Notes: generated by a model from the letters alone, not told the origin. A stretch of DNA of 64,000 nt from Archaeoglobaceae archaeon (GCA_015520485.1 WAPX01000059.1:1-64000); one strand, 5' to 3'. Positions 16,695-27,072 are shown, numbered from the stretch's first letter. Translations and numbers: made by a program.

Positions 16695-16862
16695 TCACGT
16701 TCATAACAGCAGATGCAAATTTAACAATTTTGCTGGTTACACTGAAATTTTATGATTTTTCACCTTTTTACAGGGCAACTCCTTGAAGTTTTTATTTCCA
16801 ATGCGTTGTTTTCTGTGGTCTTTTGTAATTTTTGTAGTTATAATCAAATTTAAATTTACGTT

Positions 16863-17591
16863 TTAATCTTTCTTCATAATGTAATGTATCTCTCTTCTGT
16901 AAACCGTAGCGTTAAGCCATCCGTTCTGCGAGCCTTTAAGAGTTAAGCTGGCAGAGTAATCATCACCCCATTTAGCACCTGAGCTCGGCCCGCTGGTTCT
17001 GGTAAGAGATATGTCCAGATGAATTACAGTATCTGGATCTGTTCTGTAGCTAACGAAAACAGGAATCCGTCTAACCCTGTATGTCCTGCTAACCGGAACG
17101 ATACCGTACGTCTGACTGGTTCGGTTTAATGTCCTGTTTAATGTTTTGTTTTGTGCGACGTTTTTGATAACGGGTAAGCTGCATTTTGTGTATAATTCGT
17201 TTAAAGGTCTGCTTGACACTCTTTTTACACCGGTATCGAGCAGAAATTTTTCGACCGGACCGTAAAGTGCGCTGTGCGATGAGTTCTCCGGAGAAGACAG
17301 CACCGGCGGAACCATGTCTATTTTTGCAGCTGTTATCTGAATGTATTTGCCGTACGGAGTGCTTACAGTACGATACCTGCAGCATCTGGCGGGATGCAGC
17401 TTCGCAATAACAGGTGGACAGGGTACCATCAGCCTGATGTCGGATAGACTGGCATTTTTCTGCCCTCCATACCAGAAAGATACGGTGTAATAACAGCTAA
17501 AGCTGTAAGTGCTCCGGAAGTGAGAAACTGCGATCAGACCGATTACAGCCAGTATTGAGCACAGCAAAATTACGAGCAATTTCTTCTGCAT
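16863..17591 (-). CDS. Hypothetical membrane-anchored exported protein
   Basis: About 242 residues. The start at 17591 (MQKKLLVILLCSILAVIGLI) gives a clear N-terminal membrane helix; the open frame extends 26 codons upstream without a reason to use them. The remainder is outward-facing in character, with repeated Thr/Asn/Arg-rich strands (TLNRTLNRTSQTYG) and several Cys. No known family recognised. It sits between hydF2 and cmk, with its own AT-rich flanks. Confidence 0.6.
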   Translation of the reverse strand: MQKKLLVILLCSILAVIGLIAVSHFRSTYSFSCYYTVSFWYGGQKNASLSDIRLMVPCPPVIAKLHPARCCRYRTVSTPYGKYIQITAAKIDMVPPVLSSPENSSHSALYGPVEKFLLDTGVKRVSSRPLNELYTKCSLPVIKNVAQNKTLNRTLNRTSQTYGIVPVSRTYRVRRIPVFVSYRTDPDTVIHLDISLTRTSGPSSGAKWGDDYSASLTLKGSQNGWLNATVYRREIHYIMKKD

Positions 17592-17672
17592 GCACGTGTC
17601 ACAGCAAAGGTGTATATATGTGTTTATAAATGTGTTCAAAACTGTAAATGTAAACTGAGAACAAAACACGGA

Positions 17673-18197
17673 TCAACAGTTAAAGTCTTTTACGGCTTCA
17701 ACTATGAGCTTTGCTATGGCTTCAGCGCTGAAGCATGCAGAGTTGAATATTATATGATAAATGCTCCAGTCGTCTATGTTTATTCCGTAGTACTTCCTGT
17801 ACCTGCTCCTCTCGTGCATTTCTCTTCTTCTCGTCTCTTCTCTCACTTTTTCAATACTTTTTCCCTCTCTTTTTGCAATTCTCTCAACTCTAACGTCCTC
17901 CGGAGCAAAAATAAATACCTTGAAAGAGTCCTCCACGACCCACGCAGACAGTCTTCCCTCAACCACTACGTTCTCCTTAGACTTGGCGAGCTCTTTTTGA
18001 GTTCTGTCTATGTAATAGTCTATTTCCTCGTTCTCTTCAGCTACTTTGCTGAACTCTTCAATCGTGTATCCCTTCTCTCTCGCCATTTGCCTGAATATCT
18101 CTCCAGCGGAAATGAGCTCGTAACCGAGCTTTTCAGCTACGAACTTTGCAACTGTTGTTGTTCCGCTGCCCGGCGGTCCGGATATTGCGATTTTCAT
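17673..18197 (-). CDS. cmk: Cytidylate kinase, archaeal type
   Basis: Phosphorylates CMP/dCMP with ATP. P-loop SGPPGSGTTTVAK at residues 6-18, then LISAGEIFRQMA and VVEGRLSAWV, a short NMP-binding layout typical of the small archaeal enzymes (174 residues). A GGGTGA site precedes the ATG. It follows the EMC3-like gene in the spc-operon tail, which is the usual euryarchaeal place for cmk. Confidence 0.93.
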   Translation of the reverse strand: MKIAISGPPGSGTTTVAKFVAEKLGYELISAGEIFRQMAREKGYTIEEFSKVAEENEEIDYYIDRTQKELAKSKENVVVEGRLSAWVVEDSFKVFIFAPEDVRVERIAKREGKSIEKVREETRRREMHERSRYRKYYGINIDDWSIYHIIFNSACFSAEAIAKLIVEAVKDFNC

Positions 18198-18253
18198 ACT
18201 TTCACCCGACCCACACAGTTATTCAGCGTAGCGTGTAATCCAGATATAATATT

Positions 18254-18892
18254 CTACATGTGAAGGGCCTTTCTTACCACCAAGGACAGAGGCATGGAAC
18301 ATATAAAGTACCAGAAGAGCCACCACGGAATCGGGAACAAGACTGTTATTATCGGATGACTCACATGTATGTGCCCGAAGAATGGAGCGTTAACGACGTA
18401 TCCGCTAACGCTCGAGTAAGCAGCTCTTAAACCGTGAGCTAAGCTGTTCCCGTATATCACGTACAGCAGCCAGTAAAATATGGGCATGGTCACTGCCAAG
18501 GAATAAGGCATAACTTTAAGCTGGGGACCCATCAGCTTGGCCTGCATCTCCCTTATTTCCGCCTGTCTCTCCTCTAACTTTTTCAGCTTGTACTTGTTGT
18601 CGCTTTTCATTGCCTCCATGTACTCCTTCTGAAACTGCATGACCTCCTTCTGTATTCTTTTCATCTCCTCCACATCTACCATTGCCCACTGGATAAGCGT
18701 GGTGTACACAGCTGTTGCAACGGCGAGAATGAATATCACCCATATCAGCGGTAGAGCCAAGAGTGGGTGTAATACGGCATCAACAGCCTTCGCTATTCCG
18801 AACAGAATTGTTTTGTCGAACACTCCGAAAAAAGTGAAAATTCCCAGAGTAATAAAAAACGCATCGACTAACCTTTTAATCGTCTCTTTCAT
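18254..18892 (-). CDS. EMC3/TMCO1-like membrane insertase (DUF106)
   Basis: Archaeal member of the Oxa1/YidC/EMC3/TMCO1 superfamily that helps insert membrane proteins. 212 residues: an N-terminal helix (VDAFFITLGIFTFF), a second at 45-70, a charged cytosolic coiled-coil hairpin (MQFQKEYMEAMKSDNKYKLKK), and two to three C-terminal helices. A GAGGTG site lies before the ATG. It stands directly downstream of secY, the classic position; many archaea have adk between them, which is missing here. Confidence 0.9.
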   Translation of the reverse strand: MKETIKRLVDAFFITLGIFTFFGVFDKTILFGIAKAVDAVLHPLLALPLIWVIFILAVATAVYTTLIQWAMVDVEEMKRIQKEVMQFQKEYMEAMKSDNKYKLKKLEERQAEIREMQAKLMGPQLKVMPYSLAVTMPIFYWLLYVIYGNSLAHGLRAAYSSVSGYVVNAPFFGHIHVSHPIITVLFPIPWWLFWYFICSMPLSLVVRKALHM

Positions 18893-18923
18893 CTCTTTAC
18901 ACCTCTATACCAATTTTAACAAA

Positions 18924-20426
18924 TCACTCCTCTCCCAGTATCTTTCTTATCATCGGGTGCATTTCCGTGAGCTGCTCTTTGGCGAGGTCTTCGTAGTACT
19001 GATACGCTATGCTGACTGCGAGCAGCAAACCCGTTCCCGTAACGTGTCCTATCGTTCCGAGCATGTTTGCTATGAGCGTTAAAGCACCGATTACAGCACC
19101 TCCAACAACTGTAACCTTTGGAATGTACCTTTCCAGAACTCTTTCAAGAGCCTTAGGGTTCTTTCTGAAACCCGGAATCTGCATCCCCGACTTGGCGAGC
19201 TGATCTGCTATGGTCTTCGGATCCATTCCAGACGTCTCCATCCAGAATATTGAGAAGAGGACACCACCTATTATCAGTATCGTTGCATCCGTGAGCAAAT
19301 GTAGAAATATCATCCAGTCAGGGGGTGGAGGTATGTGTATGTGGTAAGTTTCCGTCATGAGACGGTAGTTCTCCTTTACGAGCTCTGGTATCCAGTTGCT
19401 CGGACCTCGTATCGGGTTTAGCAGATACATTATACCGCTGACTGGCTGGGTTCCAACGTATTCTCCAAGGAACTTTATTCCGTGCCTGTAGAGTATCAAT
19501 CCGAATATTTCGATGTTTGCCTGTAAAGCTCTGACGAATATCATTGGTAAAACACTCGTGTAAATCAGCTTCAGCGGATAGCGACCTCTCGCACCTCTGA
19601 CAAACGAGTGCGAAAGCGGTATTTCAACTCTCGTTCCCTCAGCGTAAACAACCAAGAGTATAATTATAGTCGTCGTTATAAGAGCTAAAACTCCGCCATC
19701 TATGAGTACGAATTTTATTCCCGCAAGTGTTAACAGCTGAGAAGCGCTCATGTGCTGGGCTATCCAGATCCACCTCGGTATAATTCCTGCGGGAAGCTTG
19801 CTGTGGCTCGGAACAACCCAGTTTATCAAACCCGTAACGATTGCCTGAGATATTCCGGCAAGAATGAACAGGCTGACACCGCTCCCAATACCCCACTTTG
19901 AAACAACTTCGTCCATGTAAACTATCAGCACACCGCCTATGAAGAGCTGAATAAACAGCAGTGCAGATATCAATGCAGGAGAAACGCCGAAGGCTTTTGC
20001 AATCTCGAGATTTGGCTTTATAAACCCACCGAGTATCTGCGGTAAAGCTTCCAGAGCTATCATTACCAGAACCAGAAACCTCTGGAAGTCCTGATACGCT
20101 GCCTGATCATCAGGATCTGTTAAGTCCAGTTCTATTATTCCAGCACCAACTAACAGCTGAACTATAACCGATGCTGTGACTATTGGCCCTATACCCAAAG
20201 CAATTATCGTTCCACCTCTTCCTGCAAAGAATGCCCTGAAGCGGGCAAAAAGGTCTATTGATTGCGGAGATAAACCAAAAAGAGGAATATTTGAAAGAAC
20301 GAAATAGAGGAGAAGGATTGCGATCGTCCATCCAAATTTTTCTTTAAAGGGAACGTGTCTCTTCGGCCTTGCAACGCTCGGAATTTTCTCGAAGTACGGC
20401 TGAAGTTTTCTAAGGGCTTCGTCCAT
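18924..20426 (-). CDS. secY: Preprotein translocase subunit SecY
   Basis: Central channel of the Sec translocon, about ten membrane helices over 500 residues. Recognisable parts: N-terminal RPKRHVPFKEKFGWT, GIGPIVTASVIVQLL, GSGVSLFILAGI and the cytoplasmic loop with VEIPLSHSFVRGARGRYPLK. AGGAGGATG stands before the start. Co-directional with uL15 upstream, as in all spc operons. Confidence 0.97.
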   Translation of the reverse strand: MDEALRKLQPYFEKIPSVARPKRHVPFKEKFGWTIAILLLYFVLSNIPLFGLSPQSIDLFARFRAFFAGRGGTIIALGIGPIVTASVIVQLLVGAGIIELDLTDPDDQAAYQDFQRFLVLVMIALEALPQILGGFIKPNLEIAKAFGVSPALISALLFIQLFIGGVLIVYMDEVVSKWGIGSGVSLFILAGISQAIVTGLINWVVPSHSKLPAGIIPRWIWIAQHMSASQLLTLAGIKFVLIDGGVLALITTTIIILLVVYAEGTRVEIPLSHSFVRGARGRYPLKLIYTSVLPMIFVRALQANIEIFGLILYRHGIKFLGEYVGTQPVSGIMYLLNPIRGPSNWIPELVKENYRLMTETYHIHIPPPPDWMIFLHLLTDATILIIGGVLFSIFWMETSGMDPKTIADQLAKSGMQIPGFRKNPKALERVLERYIPKVTVVGGAVIGALTLIANMLGTIGHVTGTGLLLAVSIAYQYYEDLAKEQLTEMHPMIRKILGEE

Positions 20427-20474
20427 TTTTCATCCTCCTGTTATTCAGAATTTGTTATAAAAAAATTATTCAAT

Positions 20475-20996
20475 TTACATTGTTTCAACACAGCCTCCAG
20501 CAGCTTCAATCTTTTCAATTGCTTTTGGCGTGGCTTTAAAAACCGTAACCTTTATGGTTTTGTCAACTTTTCCCGCTCCAAGCAATTTCGTGTATCCAAG
20601 AGCTGTTAAGTCCACGGAATAAACATCTCCCTCCTTTTCTGCCAGTCCGTTTTCCACGAGCCTGTCTATTATGAAAGACAGGTCTCCAGCGTTTAATTCC
20701 GGGCGGGAAGAAAGGTACCTGTATGTATAGCTGTCGAGCTTGCCCCCCTCTCTGAGTTCTCTCAGCGTTTCCTTCAGAGCCTGCACAGCTCTTACGTCAG
20801 AGCGAATGCACTTCGGTCTGTTGAAACCGTACTTACCTATGTCGTACCCTTCTTTTACTGCCTTTATGTACTTGTGCTTGAACATTCCGGCGTTTCCAGA
20901 ACCGCCCCTGCAGCCCCTGCCCCTGCTGTTGTTCTTGTGCAGTCCACTGCCGCACGTTCTCGAACCCCTTATCTTCTTTACCTTCGGTTTCGGCAC
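20475..20996 (-). CDS. rpl15: Ribosomal protein uL15
   Basis: Large-subunit protein of 173 residues with the archaeal N-terminus KKIRGSRTCGSGLHKNNSRG and Gly/Arg-rich stretch. The start is GTG at 20996, preceded by GGGGTGG. The C-terminus KATPKAIEKIEAAGGCVE is the conserved uL15 end. Last ribosomal gene before secY. Confidence 0.96.
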   Translation of the reverse strand: MPKPKVKKIRGSRTCGSGLHKNNSRGRGCRGGSGNAGMFKHKYIKAVKEGYDIGKYGFNRPKCIRSDVRAVQALKETLRELREGGKLDSYTYRYLSSRPELNAGDLSFIIDRLVENGLAEKEGDVYSVDLTALGYTKLLGAGKVDKTIKVTVFKATPKAIEKIEAAGGCVETM

Positions 20997-21034
20997 GATA
21001 CCACCCCATTCGCTTTTTCAATACCACTACACCA

Positions 21035-21493
21035 CTACCTCATCTTTTCAAGAAGCTTTTCGATTTCGTCGTGTTTTCCGAGGTCTCCAAGCGGGTAGTG
21101 CCATTTTATGTTTTTCAGACCTTTCCTTGGAGGGTGAAGTCTGAACACGGGCTTCAGCTCCGGTAAATCCTTCAGAGTTGCCTTTCCCTCCACCACTGCT
21201 TTCGCAAATTCATCTATCGAAGAGTACGGAGTGTTTTCTCTAATGTACTCGTCAGTCAGTCTCCTGTTACCGACGAGTCTACCCCTTCTCCTTAAGAGCA
21301 TTGACAGCGTTTCTGCTCCAATCTCTCCGTAAGCCACGTAATCCTTCACGACCTGAAGCATTCCCCTGTACGACGGTGTGTCCGGTACGACAACGCAGTG
21401 ATAGCGCTTGTGCAGTCTGAGCATTCTTAACGTGTCCTTGATTTTTCTGTTAACGTCAACTGTCCCTCTGAGTCTCACCACTGCATACACCAT
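21035..21493 (-). CDS. rpl30: Ribosomal protein uL30
   Basis: 152 residues, the archaeal/eukaryal long form of L30. [22 protein letters not shown] at the start is typical, followed by LNRRR-like [16 protein letters not shown] and the C-terminal [27 protein letters not shown] precedes the ATG; the gene follows uS5 by six bases. Confidence 0.96.
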   Translation of the reverse strand: MVYAVVRLRGTVDVNRKIKDTLRMLRLHKRYHCVVVPDTPSYRGMLQVVKDYVAYGEIGAETLSMLLRRRGRLVGNRRLTDEYIRENTPYSSIDEFAKAVVEGKATLKDLPELKPVFRLHPPRKGLKNIKWHYPLGDLGKHDEIEKLLEKMR

Positions 21494-21499
21494 AACAAA

Positions 21500-22096
21500 T
21501 CACCTTTTTATGTACATTGTCTGTTTCAGAGCCTCGTACGTCGCTCTTGCAAAGTTTATCGTTGTTTTCGTGCTTCCCTTCGTAAAAGTCCAGACATCCT
21601 TAACTCCTGCAAATTCGAGAACTTTCCTCGCCACCTCTCCTGCAACCAGTCCGAGACCTTTTGGTCCGGGAATGAGTGTGACCCTTACGCTACCGGCAGA
21701 ACCGGTAACCTTGCACGGAATTGAATGTTCGGTGCCACATCCGCACTCCCAGGAACCACATCCCCTCTGAACCCTGAATATGTTGAGCTTGGCGTTGTTT
21801 ATTGCCTTCTGTATGGCTGGAGCTACCTGAGACGCTTTACCCACGCCCACTCCGACGTAACCGTCCTTGTTTCCAACAACAGCAGTGATTCTGAACTTCG
21901 TCCTTCTACCGCTGTCAGTCATCCTCTGAACCATTGAGATGTCGAGGACTTCATCGTAAAGGTCAGGAAGTAGAGTGTCAACTATTTCCGGTTCCTTGAG
22001 AGGGAGACCGCTCGCTATGGCCTCGTCCATCGTCTTAATCTTACCTTCAGCAACAAGTTTACCAAGTCTCGTTTTGGGAATCCACTCATCTGTCAT
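21500..22096 (-). CDS. rps5: Ribosomal protein uS5
   Basis: Small-subunit protein, 198 residues, with the dsRNA-binding segment [21 protein letters not shown] and the C-terminal [22 protein letters not shown]. Two Cys pairs ([10 protein letters not shown]) are typical of archaeal S5. Good GGGG site before the ATG. Confidence 0.97.
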   Translation of the reverse strand: MTDEWIPKTRLGKLVAEGKIKTMDEAIASGLPLKEPEIVDTLLPDLYDEVLDISMVQRMTDSGRRTKFRITAVVGNKDGYVGVGVGKASQVAPAIQKAINNAKLNIFRVQRGCGSWECGCGTEHSIPCKVTGSAGSVRVTLIPGPKGLGLVAGEVARKVLEFAGVKDVWTFTKGSTKTTINFARATYEALKQTMYIKR

Positions 22097-22106
22097 GATT
22101 ATCCCC

Positions 22107-22667
22107 CTACATGCTCAGTATTTTTTCTTTAACCTCATCAACGTGAGAAGGAAGCTCGGAAGGTTTTAAACCTCTATCCTCGTATTTTTTAAACTTTTCA
22201 GGATTTTCCTCGTAGTAAGCTGCTATGTGCTCACCCCTGATTCTGTCGTCGTCCGGAAACACTTCCTCGCTGTGAGGAACGTCAAGACCTGCTTCCACAG
22301 CACCCCTGAGCACAGCAAAAACTCTCGATCCTCTGGTTGGAGAGTGCAAGCCTATGTCGAGTACAGCTTCTTTTATTCCCGCTTTCTCCGCCATTTTGGC
22401 TATCAGCAGGCCTGTCAGGTATGCAGCAGGAGTGTTGTTTTCGTCTCCTTTCCAGCCGTAGTCTTTCAGCTTTAAAGAGTCTACAGCCACGAGAATCCTG
22501 TCTCCCTCCTCAGCGTACTCCACTATCTGGGCAATCACTCTCCTGTTTGTAACCCTCACCACAAGTCTCGGCTTCTTGGATATGAGAAGCTTGAGCCTCT
22601 TCCTGTAGTTCGTCTTTCCTTCCCTTCTTCTCCTGTACTTTACCCTATACCTCGGACCTCTTGCCAA
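22107..22667 (-). CDS. rpl18: Ribosomal protein uL18
   Basis: Binds 5S rRNA. I place the start at TTG 22667 ([20 protein letters not shown]) because GAGGTGAT lies four bases upstream and the family begins with MATGPRY-like residues; the longer frame from GTG 22676 overlaps that ribosome site. Other features: [17 protein letters not shown] and [20 protein letters not shown]. About 186 residues. Confidence 0.93.
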   Translation of the reverse strand: MARGPRYRVKYRRRREGKTNYRKRLKLLISKKPRLVVRVTNRRVIAQIVEYAEEGDRILVAVDSLKLKDYGWKGDENNTPAAYLTGLLIAKMAEKAGIKEAVLDIGLHSPTRGSRVFAVLRGAVEAGLDVPHSEEVFPDDDRIRGEHIAAYYEENPEKFKKYEDRGLKPSELPSHVDEVKEKILSM

Positions 22668-22672
22668 TCCCA

Positions 22673-23125
22673 TCACCTCTTAATAATTTCCTGAGTCTGG
22701 AGGTAAGCGTTAAGGTGCGAGAGGCTTCTGAACTCTCCACCCTTGGCCTTCATATACAGCATTCTGTACGTTCTCCTGTCTATGACACCCGTATCCCTCA
22801 GCTGTCTCAGCCTCCTTCTTATCGCCCTTATCCTTATCATCCAAAGCTCTTTCTTTGGCATTCTCGCAGTTTTCTTGCCCTTTCTCCTTCCATGCCCTCT
22901 CCCTCTTCCCTTCTTTCTCTGCGCCTTTCTTGCGTTTATGCGGGCTCTGCTTATTCCTTTTACCGGCTTCCTCTTTATGGCTCCGCTCTCTATCAGCTCT
23001 CTGATGTCTTCTTTCGTGGATGCGGACGACACGTCTTCCAGAGCTTCGGGATTGATCCATATCCTATTTTCACCGCAGTTCAGGATCTGGGCAGCAAGCC
23101 TTCTCTGAAATCTCAGGTCGCTCAA
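22673..23125 (-). CDS. rpl19e: Ribosomal protein eL19
   Basis: Archaeal/eukaryal protein with a long basic helix ([19 protein letters not shown]). The likely start is TTG at 23125 ([20 protein letters not shown]): GGAGGTGAG ends four bases before it, and the GTG at 23134 lies inside that site. About 150 residues, five bases before the uL18 start. Confidence 0.92.
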   Translation of the reverse strand: MSDLRFQRRLAAQILNCGENRIWINPEALEDVSSASTKEDIRELIESGAIKRKPVKGISRARINARKAQRKKGRGRGHGRRKGKKTARMPKKELWMIRIRAIRRRLRQLRDTGVIDRRTYRMLYMKAKGGEFRSLSHLNAYLQTQEIIKR

Positions 23126-23126
23126 G

Positions 23127-23528
23127 TTACTCACCTCCCTGCACGGGGTTGAGAACTTTCAGGCCGAGCTGCTTTGCTCTATCCTCTATTGCGAGCCTCT
23201 TCTTCATGCCAACTGAAGATGCTATTCTGACTGCCTGAGTTTCGGGATTTAAGCTTTCGAGCTGGGAGGGGTTGTATACGAGAACTTCCTCTTTTCCACA
23301 CGGGTGCAAACCTCTCACTTTCGAAGGAGAGCCGTATCCAACCCTGACCAAAGCTCTTCCGCTCCACTTACCACCGTACATCTGTCTGAGCTTGTTGTGC
23401 CTGCCTCTCGGTTTCCTCCACCCCTTATCTCTCAACCTGAGCTTTTTGTGTGACTCGTACCTCCTGAACTCGGGTTTTCTGCTTTTAAGCCTTCTCCTGA
23501 GCCTCAGAAGAGTGGATAGATTTTCCAT
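23127..23528 (-). CDS. rpl32e: Ribosomal protein eL32
   Basis: 133 residues with the conserved basic core FRRYESHKKLRLRDKGWRKPRG and the segment VGYGSPSKVRGLHPCGKEE. GAGGTGATAGA precedes the ATG. An archaeal/eukaryal protein not found in bacteria, in its usual spc position. Confidence 0.96.
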   Translation of the reverse strand: MENLSTLLRLRRRLKSRKPEFRRYESHKKLRLRDKGWRKPRGRHNKLRQMYGGKWSGRALVRVGYGSPSKVRGLHPCGKEEVLVYNPSQLESLNPETQAVRIASSVGMKKRLAIEDRAKQLGLKVLNPVQGGE

Positions 23529-23537
23529 TCTATCACC

Positions 23538-24092
23538 TCACGGCTTTTCGACAATGTAAATTCCGTCCTGAAAAACCCTGACGTCGAGGTTCTTTATCCT
23601 CGTCGTCTGCTCGAGGTTTGCCGCTGTCTGGCCGCACTCCTCCTTGTCAATTCCCTCGACGATTATGTCGTTGCCGTTTATCTTTACCTGAGCCCTGCCG
23701 ACTATTTTCGACCTTCTCGGATACTTTTCGCCGAGGAAGTTCTCTATAACGACCTCGTCGCCTTCAACTCTGAGCTTTACGGGGAAGTGAGAGTAAACGA
23801 GTTTGAGCCTGTACTGAAAACCCTTTGTAACTCCCGTTATCAGGTTTCTGATGTGAGAGGCAAAAGTACCGACCATCGCCCTCTGCTTTTTCTTAACGCT
23901 GTCCGTATATACCCTGACTTTATTTCCATCAACCTCTACATGCACATCCCTGAACTTCAGAACTTTCGAATTCTCTCCCTTCGGACCCCTCACATTTACC
24001 GTGTATCCCGAAACGTCACCGCCTTCAACGCTTACCTCAACACCTTCTGGAATTTCAACAACCCTTTCGACTCTCTGCTTTAACTGAAGCAT
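23538..24092 (-). CDS. rpl6: Ribosomal protein uL6
   Basis: About 184 residues with the two-domain uL6 pattern: [16 protein letters not shown] in the first and [20 protein letters not shown] in the second. Of several clustered starts I take ATG 24092 ([17 protein letters not shown]), placed four bases after GAGGGTGAT; a GTG at 24101 would lie within this site. Confidence 0.94.
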   Translation of the reverse strand: MLQLKQRVERVVEIPEGVEVSVEGGDVSGYTVNVRGPKGENSKVLKFRDVHVEVDGNKVRVYTDSVKKKQRAMVGTFASHIRNLITGVTKGFQYRLKLVYSHFPVKLRVEGDEVVIENFLGEKYPRRSKIVGRAQVKINGNDIIVEGIDKEECGQTAANLEQTTRIKNLDVRVFQDGIYIVEKP

Positions 24093-24103
24093 TACCATCA
24101 CCC

Positions 24104-24496
24104 TCAGAATACGTATGCAAGAAGTATTCCACCAAGACCCCTCTCTCTCGCCTCTCTCTGGGACATGACTCCTTTAACGGTGGATACCACGAGTATTCCC
24201 ATGTCTCTCGCCGGCAGAAATCTTTTCTCGAACTTTTCGTACTCTGTCTTTTTGACCGAGAACCTGGGCCTTACAGCTCCGCAGTCGTTTATCCTTCCCG
24301 AAAGTTCGACGACGAACATTCCACCCTGCTTGTTATCCTTGTACTCGAAACTCTTTATGTATCCGTAATCCTTCATCACTCTGAGCACATTTCCAACTAA
24401 CTTTGAAGCCGGCCTTATCTCACACTTGCCGGCTCCGCAGTTCTCAGCATTTTTTATTGCTGACATGGCATTTGAAAGAGTATCACTCAAGCTCAT
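24104..24496 (-). CDS. rps8: Ribosomal protein uS8
   Basis: 130 residues; binds helix 21 of 16S rRNA. N-terminal [16 protein letters not shown] and the C-terminal [24 protein letters not shown] are diagnostic. It follows the small uS14 gene by 33 bases. Confidence 0.97.
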   Translation of the reverse strand: MSLSDTLSNAMSAIKNAENCGAGKCEIRPASKLVGNVLRVMKDYGYIKSFEYKDNKQGGMFVVELSGRINDCGAVRPRFSVKKTEYEKFEKRFLPARDMGILVVSTVKGVMSQREARERGLGGILLAYVF

Positions 24497-24529
24497 ACAA
24501 CCACCCGATTAGCGTGAAAATTCAACTGA

Positions 24530-24682
24530 TCACCAATACTTTTTAAATCCAAGCTCGCTTGCAACTTCTCTGAAGCACTGCCTGCAGAGGTAGATACCGT
24601 ACTTTCTTATGAGCCCTGACCTCCTGCCACACCTTCTGCACTGGTTGGCGCCCCTACCAAAAATCTTCTTCCTCTCCTTCAA
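24530..24682 (-). CDS. rps14: Ribosomal protein uS14 (zinc form)
   Basis: A short gene of 50 codons with the zinc-ribbon pattern CRRCGRRSG and LCRQCF, ending [14 protein letters not shown], diagnostic for uS14. The start is likely TTG at 24682 ([14 protein letters not shown]) with AGGGGTG six bases upstream; GTG 24691 is the alternative and would add three residues. It sits between uL5 and uS8, as expected. Confidence 0.93.
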   Translation of the reverse strand: MKERKKIFGRGANQCRRCGRRSGLIRKYGIYLCRQCFREVASELGFKKYW

Positions 24683-24711
24683 GGCAAACACCCCTTCTTT
24701 TTTCTTTACTA

Positions 24712-25257
24712 CTACTCAACCACAACACCGAGAGAGTTCAACCACTCCACGGTTTCTTCCCTGGTTATTCTGTGCCTCTTCCCGATTTTTGCTCTCGCAA
24801 TTTTCCTTCTCGCAACTCTGTAGCCCCTTCTCTTCAGAGAGACGCATACATCCATTCCGAATATACCCATATCCGGGTCGTAGCTAACGCCCGGCAGGTC
24901 TATGTGCTCAGCTATTCCAAATGAGAACTCTCCACTCCCAACCTGTCTCCTTCTGAGCCTGAACTCCTTTACCGTTAGAGCGTCTCTGAGAAACTTCAAC
25001 GCCCTTTCTCCCCTAAGGGTTACTTTAACGCCTATCGCCTCTCCTCTTCTGATGTCGAAGTTCTTTATCGTCTTTTCAGCGTAGGTTGCAACGGGTTTCT
25101 GACCCGTTAACTGCTCTAAGAGCTGCATCGCTTTCTTGTGCCTCTCACCGCTCTCTCCAACGCCGATGTTTATCACAACCTTGTCTATCAGTATCTCCCT
25201 CATTGGATTCTCTTTTTTCTTTGCCTCCTTTTCAACATCCGCCTGAGCAACTGCCAT
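24712..25257 (-). CDS. rpl5: Ribosomal protein uL5
   Basis: Contacts 5S rRNA and the P-site tRNA. 181 residues with [22 protein letters not shown], the LTGQKPV segment and [20 protein letters not shown]. The start at 25257 ([11 protein letters not shown]) is set by GGAGGTG six bases upstream; the open frame continues five codons further through that site. Confidence 0.95.
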   Translation of the reverse strand: MAVAQADVEKEAKKKENPMREILIDKVVINIGVGESGERHKKAMQLLEQLTGQKPVATYAEKTIKNFDIRRGEAIGVKVTLRGERALKFLRDALTVKEFRLRRRQVGSGEFSFGIAEHIDLPGVSYDPDMGIFGMDVCVSLKRRGYRVARRKIARAKIGKRHRITREETVEWLNSLGVVVE

Positions 25258-25271
25258 CCACAACACCTCCA

Positions 25272-25967
25272 CTAAACTCCGAGGTCAATCACTGGCTTGC
25301 CACCGGACTTCCCAACTACGAAGACATGGTCTGCTATGGTGGTTATTTCGCCCTCTTCACTCTCTATCGTAACGAGGTTTGGTGCAGAACCCTTGACGAC
25401 CTTGTACTCCTTTACGTGCCCGAGCTCTCCGGCGTGAGTGCCTCCAACGATCATCACAAGAGCTCCGTCCTCAAACTTCAGGTGGTCAACGATTTTCATT
25501 TCCGGAATTCTTACGAGTATGCTGTCCTTTGTCCTGTACGTGTTGTCAGCAAGTATGTTCGTTCCGTCGAACAGGTTCAGCTGAACCTTACCTCCTCTGA
25601 CCACTGTTTTGTTCCTTATCTTGTACAGCTTTAAGTTACCGTCTTCAACCTCTTTTGGTACATACCTGCCTTTTTCGTCAAACAGTATTCTGTACGTTTT
25701 GTCCAGTTTTGGTATGGATATCACGTCGAACAGACCAACGGGGAATTTGTAGTCCTTCCTCACCTTTCCGTCCACGAGTATTTCCCCAGCACTGATTATT
25801 CTCCTCGCCTCTCTCGCGTTATCGGCCAGCTTCAGGTGGTCTCTGACAACCACCAGCAACGGGACTGCGTTTTTGTTGTGTGGGCCCGGACCTGTTTTGA
25901 CGATCCATTTAGCGGTTTTTCTCGGGATCTTTATGGTTTTGGGAGCAGAAAGCCTTTTCTGGTGCAT
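25272..25967 (-). CDS. rps4e: Ribosomal protein eS4
   Basis: 231 residues with an S4-like RNA-binding part (LKLADNAREARRIISAGEILVDGK) and a KOW-like C-terminal part (GGTHAGELGHVKEYKVVKG). The N-terminus HQKRLSAPKTIKIPRK is typical. Archaeal/eukaryal protein in its normal place between uL5 and uL24. Confidence 0.96.
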   Translation of the reverse strand: MHQKRLSAPKTIKIPRKTAKWIVKTGPGPHNKNAVPLLVVVRDHLKLADNAREARRIISAGEILVDGKVRKDYKFPVGLFDVISIPKLDKTYRILFDEKGRYVPKEVEDGNLKLYKIRNKTVVRGGKVQLNLFDGTNILADNTYRTKDSILVRIPEMKIVDHLKFEDGALVMIVGGTHAGELGHVKEYKVVKGSAPNLVTIESEEGEITTIADHVFVVGKSGGKPVIDLGV

Positions 25968-25976
25968 TATACCACC

Positions 25977-26330
25977 TTACTTCCTCTCAAGGATTTTTTT
26001 CCTGACGTCATCAACTTCCTTAAACTCGAGAATCATGACGTTTGACGGATGAATGGGAACCGCTACTTCCGTTCCGTCAACCTTCTTCGTCGTTGCACCG
26101 TCAACAGTAATGCGGTAGTTTTTCATGTCAACTTCAAGTATTCTACCCTCGTGACCCGCAAACTTTCCCCTCATTATCCTGACCTTATCTCCCTTCCTGA
26201 CCCTCACAGCCCTCTTCCCGTACTTCTCCCTCAGCTTCCTGCACAAGGTTGCGTGAAGCATTTTATGCCTCTGGTGAAGTTTCGCCCTGTAAAGGCTTTT
26301 TCTCTGCTTTTTCGGCTGTTTTGACTTCAT
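25977..26330 (-). CDS. rpl24: Ribosomal protein uL24
   Basis: 117 residues. N-terminal KSKQPKKQRKSLYRAKLHQR, then the KOW motif KGDKVRIMRGKFAGHEGRILEVD. GGTGGTAGC precedes the ATG. Ten bases from uL14. Confidence 0.97.
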   Translation of the reverse strand: MKSKQPKKQRKSLYRAKLHQRHKMLHATLCRKLREKYGKRAVRVRKGDKVRIMRGKFAGHEGRILEVDMKNYRITVDGATTKKVDGTEVAVPIHPSNVMILEFKEVDDVRKKILERK

Positions 26331-26339
26331 GCTACCACC

Positions 26340-26738
26340 TCAAATTATTGCAGACGCGAGAGACCCTATTTTGGTGAACCTCTCAGCCGCTTCTCTCGCA
26401 ACTGCTCCTCTTATTTCAGTTCCCTTTGGATTGCCCTTGGGATCCGTTATCACTGCAGCGTTATCCTCAAACTTAACTCTCGTTCCGTCTGGTCTGCGGT
26501 ACTCTTTCCTCTGCCTAACTATTACTGCGTAGTGAACCTGTTTCCTAATCTCGGGGCTCCCCTTCTTTACGGTAACTATGATTATGTCACCAACGCCGGC
26601 AGCGGGATACCTCCTTCTAACGCCCCTGTACCCCTTAACGGCGATTATCTCAACTTCTCTCGCTCCGGTATTGTCGGCACACACAAGCCTCGCACCGGTT
26701 GGAAGGGCTTTCGGTATTTTAGCCCTTATACTCTTCAT
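26340..26738 (-). CDS. rpl14: Ribosomal protein uL14
   Basis: 132 residues. [21 protein letters not shown] and [16 protein letters not shown] are uL14 signatures, and the archaeal end IGSLASAII is present. The ATG overlaps the uS17 stop as ATGA, so translation is probably coupled. Confidence 0.97.
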   Translation of the reverse strand: MKSIRAKIPKALPTGARLVCADNTGAREVEIIAVKGYRGVRRRYPAAGVGDIIIVTVKKGSPEIRKQVHYAVIVRQRKEYRRPDGTRVKFEDNAAVITDPKGNPKGTEIRGAVAREAAERFTKIGSLASAII

Positions 26739-27067
26739 ACCTCCTCAGCCTCCTCAACCTTCTCAACTATCACAAAGCTCTTCGTCTTGCTTATTGGCCT
26801 GCACTCAGCCACAAGCACGACATCTCCGGGTTTTGCGTTTATGCACTTCGGATTGTGTGCGTGAAGTTTGCTCTTCTTTTTCAGGTACCTCTCGTACTTT
26901 GGAACGTATCGAAGCATCACCCTCTCTATCACTGCGGATTTTTCGTACGTCTTTACAACCCTTCCCCTGAAAACCTGCCCTCTTACGGGCAAATTACCGT
27001 GGAAGGGACAGTTTTTATCATCACACTCCCTTTCAGGAGGTCTGACATCCAAACCGATATCTCTCAT
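26735..27067 (-). CDS. rps17: Ribosomal protein uS17
   Basis: About 110 residues; archaeal form with the N-terminal extension [17 protein letters not shown] and the OB-fold part [21 protein letters not shown] run GTGATGATGATG gives four possible starts; AGGTGAT four bases before the last ATG (27067) favours that one. Confidence 0.94.
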   Translation of the reverse strand: MRDIGLDVRPPERECDDKNCPFHGNLPVRGQVFRGRVVKTYEKSAVIERVMLRYVPKYERYLKKKSKLHAHNPKCINAKPGDVVLVAECRPISKTKSFVIVEKVEEAEEV

Positions 27068-27072
27068 CATCA